64,000 nucleotides of DNA from positions 39,308,698 through 39,372,697 of the forward strand of contig CM035806.1 in assembly GCA_020466095.1 (NCBI GenBank). Reading direction: 5' to 3'. Position numbers and translations under genes: made by a program. The notes beneath the pieces are model-generated. The model was not told the origin of the DNA and did not search any database. It saw only the letters and a list, made by a program, of their open reading frames with translations. Each line of letters opens with the position of its first letter. The first letter of the stretch is position 1. This DNA is from Chlorops oryzae (taxonomy: Eukaryota > Arthropoda > Insecta > Diptera > Chloropidae). Of the stretch, positions 56,701-64,000 are shown piece after piece.

Positions 56701-59700
56701 CTTATCTCCAACATTTTCCTATAAGTATACTATTGATTATGTCTGTATGTATGCATGGCCGTGTGTGTGTACGTGTGTGTGTGTGTGTGTACTCACGTTT
56801 GTGGCAAACTCTGCGAACGTTAAATTCGAGTGCAACGCTTCACGTACTAAACCTGCGGGCGAAAAGCGCAATCAACGTTAACTGGAAACACTAGAAATGA
56901 ATTTTGAATTCGAAGGAGGAACATACACATAAACAACTACAATCCCAATCACAATCACAAACACAAGCACAAAAACAAACACAAAAACAAACACAAAAAG
57001 GTAAATAAGTAAATTAACATTGCATACGGCAAACTAAGCCACCGAACAAGACATTCGAGCATGCTCCAGCGGAAAACTTTTAAAAATTTTATCACGCATA
57101 CCGTACATGTCAAGGACCTTTTAACAAAGTCCGCGAAATCCTTTATTGGTTCCAATAAAACAAACCCGTCTAGTGCCATTGTATCTCTGCTCTTGTACTT
57201 AAGAAAATAATAAAAATAAATGCCCGAATACCTTCCATGTAGGGTGATTGATTATTCGACATTTTCCTGTAACCGGTTTTCGAATAACCCGATATTTAAG
57301 GATATTAAAAAAACCGATTGAGCAAATAAAATTTAACTAAAAACCGGCTAACCGGTTATGTTAAAAAAGAAATTTCGGGGCAGGTGTTAGTCGTTTGTGA
57401 CTGTTTTATTTAAAAGCCATTTTGAAAAAAACTTACATTAAAAAAAACCCATACAAAAAATTGCACATTCAGCGTATAAAATAAATTAAAATCAGCCATA
57501 TTTTCATTTGATATACCATAAGTAAAAAATATATATCATCGTTCGTAAAATATTTTGTTTTATATGAAGAAATACAATAGGGTTATTCACAAAGGCGTGT
57601 TAAAAACGTTGGAAAGTCGGAAAATCGGAAAATTGTGACTTCTTAAAAAAATGTAAGCTTTTTTTTTATCTTGCACAGCTTTTTAAGCAGTTAAAATTTT
57701 CCAATTTTCCGACTTTCCTATTTTCCGACGCCTTTGTGAATACCCCTAATGTGTTGGAAATTCACGTTTAAGATTTATTTAAATAGAACTGAGCTAAAAA
57801 AATGTGGGCTTATGGTTTGACGGGGTGGAGTTTCGTATAGATCTCTGCTTTGTATTGTATGGAAAAATTGTTTTTCGTGTTAGTAATAAGGATTGCCATG
57901 ACATTGTTATTGCAAAAAGCGTTGATACACCGAAATCAAAAAAAAGTTATACCTTTAAAAACCACAGTGAAAAATCTTTCAAAAAGAACTATTGTTTTAC
58001 TATATCCAATTTACCCAATTGCTTCCCAAAGCACTAGTAAAGTGTTAGTTCGAGTGAACAAGTGGTGATTTTTAGCTCACGCGCAATGTTAATTTTCTAC
58101 AGAACAAGACATAAGCAAAGGCATAAAGAAGAACCAGTACTGGTGGAATTAGAAGTAGTAAAACGCTAGAGTTTAACTGCTCGTACTTCCTGCAGGGTAG
58201 CTAATGATAATACATATATACTTTCAATGTAGACACAAATGCAACTCGAAAAGAGAATTCGCTAAGAGTTTCACAAATATAATTGCTTAGTGTAAAAGGC
58301 GTCAATAGAGGTAATTTCATGGCAATTTTTTTATGCAGTTTGTATGACGTTCGAAAGAAAATAACTATCTGAAGGCTAAAATAATCTGTTGGAGAAAAAA
58401 CCGGGTATTCGCGTAAAAAAACCCGATTTATTCGATATTCGAAAAATCAGTTTTGAGAAAAAACCGCCTCGCAAAGCGCGAAAAAAACCGGGCGGTTAAC
58501 CGATCGGTTAACCGAATCAATCACCCTACTTCCATGACACTTTAATTTGTTCCGCTCAATTTCATTTTGCGATGCAAAAGCATGTTTTGCGGCCGGCTAC
58601 CTGGCGCCCATAGGAGGTCACCATTGATGAGTGCTAAATGCGCAAAATTCATTGTCGATTTTCGTTCAATTTACGTGACCACATAACTTTGGCCTAAATT
58701 GTGCTCAACAAATGAGTTCATGGATCATTGTCAGTACCTTTCAGTTGTCGTTCGAAAGGCTCTCAAGCGATTAATCAATTTATATATTCTTAGCTAACTG
58801 TTGTTGATTTAACAGGCTTCACGGACAGGGCTTAGGAACGCGGTGCAAAGCTTTCTTTTCGAACATGCCAAAATCAAATAAAAAGAATTCGACTGACTTT
58901 GAAGCTACTACTTATAGCGAGCGAATGAGAAATTGATCTGCTGAACTGAAACGGACTCTCCAAATATTCGTAATTTTGTCCACGGAAGAATACACAAAAT
59001 ACACAAATTTAACTTGGTAGCTTACGTAATGCCAGTTTTTTCCCCCCCAAAATGAGTCCGCAAGGCGCTTCTCAATCAATCATTTTCTGGAGAGCATATG
59101 CTCTTAAAGATGCTCGGACAGGACCTCGTTTTTTCGGGAGAAAAGAGCACAGACTCCGGGCTGTAAATATTTATTTTTCAGGAGTTCTAGAATGCTCGTT
59201 TAGATAATCCGAAAAGAGTCAGTGCGAATTCTCTTTTTCAGTTATAAATTTCAAAAAATTACTTAGCTTCCTTAGTCTCTCTAAATGCTCAAATCCTGTG
59301 TTTTTTTTTTCTGAGACCTTTGCAAAAAGGCTCCATAAAAAGTTTCATTAGAAGTCGCTTTGAGCCTCTCTTTTGGAGCACCCCGATAACACTTCGTCAA
59401 AGTGTATAAACAGGAGTCCTTTTACACCCCCTTTTCGGATCACTCTGAATATATGTAGCTGGATTTGTTTTTTGAAATTATAGGTAAAAATTAATGCTGA
59501 AGGCCTACTGCGAGGGCATTAACTGTAGTGCAATAATTTTGTTATTGTATTATATTTCGTTTTGTTAATAGATTAAATAAATAAATATAGGTAAAAATTA
59601 CCATGGCTTTAGGGGGCCGTATGCAGTTCAAATCGATAAATACCAGAAAACCATAACGCATTCTAAATACGAAATTTCAATTGCTGGTTTTTTCTTGTCC

Positions 59701-61201
59701 CACTCATCCAAACGGCAACAGAAAATATTAAAATTCAACACCTCAAACTATGCATTTAAGTATTTTTGAATATTTCCGATAGTCTGTTCGTTCTTTTAGA
59801 AATGTTCGTGTGCATGTGTTTTATTTAATACATCCTGTGTAACGATTTTTTTTATATTTTATTTTATTTTATTTTTTTGCTTCAAAGCTCAATTAAGAAC
59901 CGGTTTATGGATTAAGGATTAAGGATTAAGGATTAAGGATTAAGGATTAAAATTAAATAGTTAAATTGGGCTCTTTCAAATATTTAATTACATACTCGTA
60001 CATTTAGGTGTTAAATAAAAAAATGCATCATACCTCTAATAAAATGTACCTATGTACATACATAATGCTACCAACTCCTTTTTGCGAAAATATAGTATAT
60101 TGGCATCAAAAATATAGGATATAATAGGATGTAAATGGGAAAAAGATAGGATTTGAATATAAACACATTTTCGCGTGACAAATGCAGTTTATTTATAAAT
60201 AAACATTTAGAATATCAGTATAGATGTATGCCAATGCTCTTATTCTTCCGAAATAGCATCAATAGACATAGCACCCGGACTGCTATCAGGAATTGCTCTT
60301 GTTTTAAAATCATATTTTTCTTGACTTAAAATTTGTTTCAAAAGATTTGGCTGGCCCTTCAAAAATTTGTAAAACTCGCTGCAACCGTAGTGAAAACTAA
60401 CTTGTAAGTCTAAAGCGACCCGCACACAGCACAGCACGAGCTACTGAAAATATTGTAGCGCCGTGTGCGGGCAAAGCGCTACACACGTACACGAGCTACG
60501 TAGCGCTACTCGTAGCACTGTGTGCGGGTCGCTTAAAGATCGTACAAAAAAAAAACTTTTGCAATATTTAAAAGAAATGACGCAATACTTTTTCTCCGTT
60601 TCGAAATCGAATTTCACTCTATATTCTTGTGATTGTAGTTGTAAGACGTAGCGAATTGTGACTTTGTGCACATATTCTTTGACATCAATGTGTGTAAATC
60701 GACAAATCAGAGCATTCAATGACGCGGCAGTGCGAATTTAACTTTGGCTTCGTACAATGGACAGCAAATTGAATAATTTTAAAACAAAAAAAATATTCTT
60801 TTCCAAAATCGGAAAAAATATAGGATAAAATATAGGATATTAAAACACATAGGATCCATATAGGATCGGGGTCAAAAATATAGGATGATCCTATTAAATA
60901 TAGTACAGTTGGTAGCATTATACATACATATATTATACTTTAATTAACGTTAGGTAGTTTTTTACCTAATGGTAGTTCCTCTGGTGTGATGGAAGATAAA
61001 AATTGGCTTATGTAGGTGAATATTATTGGTCCTGGTGCTATATCCATTCCCGGTATGCTATATGTAAAATATGAACTTGTTGTTGCTGTTGTTGTTGTTG
61101 TTGTTGTCATAGCGGTTTGGGTTGTCGCATCTGACAGTAACAGTAGATTATTGCTGTTACTGTTGTAGTGATAAGCCATGCTGTTTTGCTCGCTATAGTA
61201 T
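38841..61201 (-). CDS. prom: Prominin (CD133 family), 5' partial, with long exon-rich cytoplasmic tail
   Basis: A five-span membrane glycoprotein of plasma-membrane protrusions; in flies the family is needed for photoreceptor rhabdomere separation. Exons: 61201-60966, 56852-56797, 56538-56297, 56140-55959, 55633-55538, 51574-51363, 50707-50551, 49941-49344, 46933-46642, 46276-46029, 45959-45600, 45507-45295, 45081-44809, 44562-44425, 44223-44029, 43912-43829, 39241-39173 and 38946-38841. From the Met at 61179 they join without a frame break to 1244 residues; most relatives have about 850-900. TM1 (GFIALISIFGILALVPLIAT) and TM2 lie in exon 3, with TM2 continuing into exon 4. TM3 (VTALVIVWVLLFMLMAYCCF) and TM4 are in exon 8, and TM5 (NALWFFSFLTLLLWSIATPV) is in exon 11. 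Two large loops between TM2/3 and TM4/5 carry several NxT/S sites; GCEQNLPSYTVFQL matches the loop-2 Cys motif. The first exon here opens at an acceptor and has no signal peptide, so an upstream exon is missing. Confidence 0.9.
39154..39241 (-). other. Alternative last exon / cassette exon of prominin (proline-rich)
   Basis: The exon encodes ARRTPPRGAPPPPPPPSAG followed by MMN. It can splice out at 39173 (AACAG|GTTCAG) into the last exon. If the weak donor is not used, the frame continues to MMNRFRQRY and stops at 39154. Seven prolines in a row suggest an SH3, WW or EVH1 ligand; that is inference. Confidence 0.65.
40084..40850 (+). mobile_element. DINE-like element (ACCCGACACACT family), truncated
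   Basis: It begins ATACCCGACACACTG and contains AACACCCAGAACCAGTCGA, GTACCTCCAGTACTAGGGTC (twice) and AAGTGGGCGTGGC. It matches 62,051-62,887 nearly throughout but lacks that copy's 3' hairpin end. Intronic in prominin. Confidence 0.75.
41711..42957 (+). mobile_element. 1.25-kb TA-flanked inverted-repeat transposon, copy 1
   Basis: Ends AGGGTGATTGATT and AATCAATCACCCT, with a TA step at both borders. Inside each end lies a block of GGTTAACCGATCGGTTAACC (left) or AACCGGTTAC (right) words. There is no long frame, so it is non-autonomous. It lies in the 4.6-kb prominin intron between exons 43829 and 39241. Confidence 0.88.
43504..43748. mobile_element. ~245-bp MITE with 11-bp flanking repeats
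   Basis: Terminal repeats GGGCTCGGATTTTGTTGACT (43505 on) and its complement ending at 43748. It is flanked by direct repeats TGCCTATAAGT at 43493-43503 and 43749-43759. It carries GAAGTTAAAAATCGATTTGA, shared with 53,970-54,000. It lies 81 bases past the 43829 donor, in the same intron. Confidence 0.8.
47281..47340. repeat. (TA)n microsatellite
   Basis: A long alternating TA run with a few C interruptions, in the prominin intron between exons 49344 and 46933. Confidence 0.95.
47487..48177. repeat. Purine-only satellite (10-bp period GAGAGAAGGA)
   Basis: Almost 700 bases of near-pure A/G on the plus strand. From about 47,633 to 47,860 it is a nearly perfect tandem array of the 10-base unit GAGAGAAGGA, flanked by drifted GAGAGAGG, GGGAGACA and GGTGTGA variants. 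Intronic in prominin, on the transcribed gene's template side. Frames across it are low-complexity artefacts. Confidence 0.95.
50103..50132. repeat. (TATG)n microsatellite
   Basis: Seven tandem ATGT units in a prominin intron. Confidence 0.9.
50747..50778. repeat. (CA)n microsatellite
   Basis: Fifteen or so CA dinucleotides, about 40 bases upstream (in gene sense) of the exon at 50707. Confidence 0.95.
52331..53020. mobile_element. ~690-bp foldback element in prominin intron
   Basis: The ends AGAGGGTTGTCTCATTAGGC and GCCAATGAGACAACCCCCTT are complementary. Inside, GGCTGCCACGATTTC pairs with GAATCGTGGCAGCC, and CATTATGGCATGAACCTCA with TGAGGTTCACGCCATAATG. The two halves therefore fold along their length. 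No useful frame. Confidence 0.75.
53830..54085. mobile_element. Diverged relative of the 43.5-kb MITE
   Basis: Shared blocks with 43,504-43,748 include GTTGAACTTCAAACCGCTTT, TTGAAGTTAAAAATCGATTT, TATGTGAGTTGAACAAAATT and the right end CAACAAAATCCGAGCCCTG. The left terminus is degraded. Confidence 0.65.
55274..55300. repeat. (AAAGCC)n hexanucleotide run
   Basis: Four tandem AAAGCC units in a prominin intron. Confidence 0.85.
57241..58527 (-). mobile_element. 1.25-kb TA-flanked inverted-repeat transposon, copy 2
   Basis: The same element as 41,711-42,957 but inverted. It begins AGGGTGATTGATTATTCGAC and ends GGTTAACCGAATCAATCACCCT, with TA at both borders. Long stretches are clearly homologous in reverse. 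It lies in the first prominin intron seen here (60966 to 56852). Confidence 0.88.
58528..59908. other. Intron 1 sequence of prominin, nothing further recognised
   Basis: No exon with good splice sites and no complete repeat that I can identify. Confidence 0.4.
59909..59950. promoter_or_regulatory. Six head-to-tail GGATTAA units (K50 homeodomain-type sites)
   Basis: Six perfect tandem copies of GGATTAA. The complement of GGATTA is TAATCC, the preferred site of K50 homeodomain proteins such as Bicoid and Orthodenticle. It lies in the prominin intron, 1 kb downstream of the first exon seen here. It may be a regulatory element or a chance heptamer microsatellite. Confidence 0.45.
60050..60932. 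mobile_element. ~880-bp transposon with inverted ends, containing a broken frame and a nested MITE
   Basis: The left end TACATACATAATGCTACCAA pairs with the right TTGGTAGCATTATACATACA. Next to each end are TATAGGAT words. A minus-strand frame (about 60,719 down to 60,540) continues after a 120-bp interruption to a stop at 60,240. Both parts look protein-like (VTIRYVLQLQSQEYR; SEFYKFLKGQPNLLKQ) but I do not recognise them. Confidence 0.55.
60413..60535. mobile_element. ~123-bp MITE nested in the 880-bp element
   Basis: The ends AAGCGACCCGCACACAGCAC and CACTGTGTGCGGGTCGCTT are nearly perfect complements, with inner CGAGCTAC/GTAGC words. It interrupts the minus-strand frame of its host element, so it inserted later. 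Confidence 0.8.
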
Positions 61202-62050
61202 CTATGCGTGAATAAAACTTTATTATTCGATATTATTCAAGTGTAAAGTTTAACATCGAAAAATTACATCTTCAAATTATTAATTTCGACTATCACTGTT
61301 TTTCAAAGATTGAAGATTACACTAGTTCAAAAATAAGTAATTTTTATTTTCTTTTGAACACCTAAATGCAATTTTCTTATGGACTTTGGCCTTCTAAGAA
61401 TCACGAAAATCATATTTGCAAATAACTTTAAGGCAAGGCTTTATTATCATAGTATTATATTTTATTATGTGTAAAACGTTGAATACTATACATAACTAGA
61501 ATTATAACGTTATTTTAACTGTTTTTAGATAAGAACCAACTTTCTTGGAAGAACAATTGAATAATTATTTTATTTGTTGTGACGGCTCTTTCGATGTCGA
61601 TGAAAGAAAAATTTTATATATTTTTTTTTTCTAAAAATTTCACGTTTGAAGGTCAACAGAATCTTGTTTTCTTGATTGGTCTTAAAACTGTGTAAGCAAA
61701 ATCGTTAGAGGGGATAATGTTCCTTAATTTGAGGGATAACTTAGATGAGGAATTGTCGAGTTCGAAAATTTTTTTGTTTTTCAAAAATCAACTAGGCAAT
61801 TTTCACAAGGTCCCTTTTGAATCCCGTTTAAATTTATCCCCTGCTAAAATCAGTATTTTTAGAGCTAATAAAAAATACTCATCGTTCGATTTAAAAGGGA
61901 TTTTAGAAGACTTTGTTAATTGCCTTCATTTAGCTTTCATTAAAATTTGAAAATAAATTTTTTTTTCACGTACAGAAGACCTGAGTCCATAAAAAAATTG
62001 TTGTATTTAGATGTGCCGGAAAAAAAATCCTGTAAACTAGTGTTATTAAT
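61202..62050. other. Upstream flank of the first prominin exon seen
   Basis: It should be intron if the missing signal-peptide exon lies further right. No coding exon is evident. Confidence 0.4.
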
Positions 62051-62887
62051 TATACCCGACACACTCTGTGTCGAGGGTATATTGCGTTTGTGTGGTTGTG
62101 TGTAACACCCAGAACCAGTCGAAATAGGTAGATCAGCGTCACCAGGAGATTCGATTTAGACATGTCCGTCCGTCCGTCTGTCTGTCCGTCTGTCTGTCCG
62201 CCTACATACAGTTATCTTATCGAAGGAGTTGAGCTATCTCGACAAAATTTGGTATGCGTGCCCACGGGGACATGAGTTAGACTAAGTTCAAGAATGGACC
62301 CGATCGGACCATTTTTAGGGGAACCTCCAGTACTAGGGTCTGTTACGAAAATCACAAAAACTGCTCTAAAATCGAAGTTGTTGAAGATATTTTGATGACA
62401 GTTGATATTTGAACATATTTAAAGGCCAGTTATATTATTTCCAAAAGTTGAAAAAGTGGGCGTGGCAGAAGGGCGGTTTTCGAAAATTGTCTCCTACACC
62501 CGAAATTCAAATGGGACTTGAACGAAATTTGGCAGTTTTGCTTCCTTTGTAGCCTTAAATATCCTTCCAAAAAATTTCCTTGATCGGTCCATTTTTAACG
62601 GTACCTCCAGTACTAGGGTCTGTCACAAAAATCTCAAAACTGCCCCAAATACGGATTTTTTGGGATATTCCACCGAAACTTAGAATTTTAGCGTATATCA
62701 AGGCCTCCGATTAGAGGAAAAAAATTGGAAAAGTGGGCGTGGCAAAAGGACAGTTTACATAAGTCGGTATATGGGGCCCCTAATGGCCTTAAACACCTCT
62801 TGATATTAAAAATTATTTGAACATGTGTGTCTGTGTCGGATATTCTATTGTCAGGCTCGCCTGACTATAACACCCTTACTTGTTTTT
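62051..62887 (+). mobile_element. DINE-like element (ACCCGACACACT family), full length
   Basis: It starts TATACCCGACACACTCTGTG, continues with ACATGTCCGTCCGTCCGTCT and two GTACCTCCAGTACTAGGGTC-type blocks, and ends with a hairpin (TCAGGCTCGCCTGA) and CCCTTACTTGTTTT. The GTCCGTC run, the 3' hairpin and CTTACTTGT tail are shared with the 14,551-15,560 element, so the two are related families. Confidence 0.8.
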
Positions 62888-64000
62888 TAGTTAATTAGAG
62901 AATGAAACAGAAATTAAAAACTTGATATAAAAATACACTTCAGAAAAATTCTGCTTCACTTAAAAGTGTAGAATTTTCCATAAAAAATTTCATTCATTTA
63001 TTTTTTAGCCTTCTAGATTTACGAGCATTCGAGGTTATCGAGGCAAATAACACGTCTAAGAGAATGCCCCTATTGTTTATGGTCTTTATTAAATCAAACA
63101 ATAATATAATCTGATTTCATAGGAAATTTCTACAACTACATTAAAGAGAGTTGCACGTTTTTTTTTTTTTTTTAAGGAACTTTGAAGAACTATCTGGCTT
63201 TCATCAAAATAATTTATCGGATCCCATTCGATAGGTACACGTTTCGATATTAAGTGATTCAACATTGAACAAGTCTATTGTCATCATTTTCTTTTTTTAT
63301 CCTTGAAATCATTGCCTTGAAATGATGATGGCGTGCATTTATTTCTTCGGTGAATTCACTGTTAATTCCATTAGGCTGCCACAATTGGCTTTGATTTCAT
63401 TGGTTTTGATCAAGTTGTTCAAGTCGAAGGCAAATGATTTACATATTGTGCATGCATATGCATGTTAATTGCAATGTTGGGAAACTATTATGAGAAATCA
63501 TTGCTTTGAGTTCGATAAAATATAAAACTAATTCCTCACACGTTCGACGTGTATTGTCAACGATACAACGATTGGTTTTATATGGACCCAAAAGCAAAGC
63601 CGTACAAAAAAAGTACTTCTAAAAAGCCCCTTCTTTATTCCATGCATAATAATTAATAAAGTCTTTTTTAGAGAAGAAGAGAAAAAAACTTCGTGTTAAC
63701 GCTACATTTGTTGCCAGTTTGTAGCCTTGTAATCAGTTGAACGATTTTAACGCGCCTTTTTCCGTTTCTCGCTTTTGCACGACGACGTGCGGCATCGTTA
63801 TTTGGAAGCCATAGAAGGCGATCGAGTGCATTGACTATCTTGCTTTTGCTTGACTTTTCGGGCTTTCTTTCTTTTTAATTTTCTTTTTGTTTGCCTTTTT
63901 TTTGTCTGTTTGAAATTAAGTATAAAGAGTTTAGTTTAACGGTGTGTGCGATTGTTCTCACTGCTGCGTTGTGTTTGTTGCCAAACGAAAAAGTGGGTCA
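62888..64000. other. Right flank, no gene recognised
   Basis: AT-rich. The last 300 bases are somewhat GC-richer on the minus strand (GCACGTCGTCGTGCAAAAGC) and could hold a promoter or 5' UTR exon of prominin, but I see no start codon followed by a signal peptide. Confidence 0.35.

Noticed and set aside
57804..58068. Frames inside the second copy of the 1.25-kb transposon as a transposase
   Set aside because: Too short, not shared in frame with the other copy, and no DDE-type motif.
1..64000. CRISPR arrays, operons, riboswitches or bacterial insertion sequences
   Set aside because: The window is eukaryotic nuclear DNA with spliced genes; no spaced identical repeats of CRISPR type are present.

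Overview
This is nuclear DNA of a higher fly (Diptera, Schizophora). The genes are split by short GT-AG introns, intergenic DNA is AT-rich, and the window is crowded with small inverted-repeat transposons and DINE-1/INE-1-like Helitron relatives (ATATTCTTGATCAGGATCAA followed by a GTCCGTCTGTCCG run). The encoded Ggamma1 differs little from the Drosophila protein as I remember it. The large introns and repeat load fit a tephritid fruit fly better than Drosophila; that is inference from memory.

Layout. 1-10,100: no confident gene; a pyrimidine satellite, a pogo-like MITE, a long hairpin, foldback MITEs and a degenerate tandem repeat. 10,101-13,644 (+): stomatin-like protein 2 (first exon not found). 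14,551-15,560: DINE-1-like element with internal tandem repeats. 16,669-19,528 (-): THOC5, whose upstream region carries clusters of the DRE palindrome. 20.3-21.2 kb: two neighbouring foldback elements. 22,496-22,708 (+): G protein gamma subunit Ggamma1, followed by 7 kb of very AT-rich, gene-free DNA. 30,875-32,643 (-): CCT8, chaperonin subunit theta. 34,445-36,597 (+): a PIG-Z/SMP3 family GPI mannosyltransferase. 37,080-37,541 (-): an unrecognised 153-aa protein. 38,841-61,201 (-): a prominin gene of at least 18 coding exons. 61.2-64 kb: no gene recognised; a DINE-like element.

The genes are ordinary cellular functions and do not form a single pathway: a mitochondrial membrane scaffold (SLP2), mRNA export (THOC5), G-protein signalling (Ggamma1), cytosolic folding (CCT8), GPI-anchor assembly in the ER (PIG-Z) and plasma-membrane protrusion organisation (prominin). 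From memory, the SLP2/THOC5 pair and the Ggamma1/CCT8 pair also neighbour each other in Drosophila melanogaster, so this is probably old microsynteny.

The most unusual feature is the prominin C-terminus. After the fifth membrane segment the protein continues for about 400 residues, encoded by a chain of small exons. Six consecutive exons (45,507 to 39,173) have lengths divisible by three and the same phase at both ends, so any of them can be skipped without breaking the frame. At least four begin with a similar acidic motif, which suggests exon duplication. One intron of this gene looks like a GC-AG intron, two alternative C-termini are readable, and the first intron holds six head-to-tail GGATTAA units (K50 homeodomain-type sites). 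Two copies of a 1.25-kb TA-flanked transposon lie in opposite orientation on either side of most of its exons.
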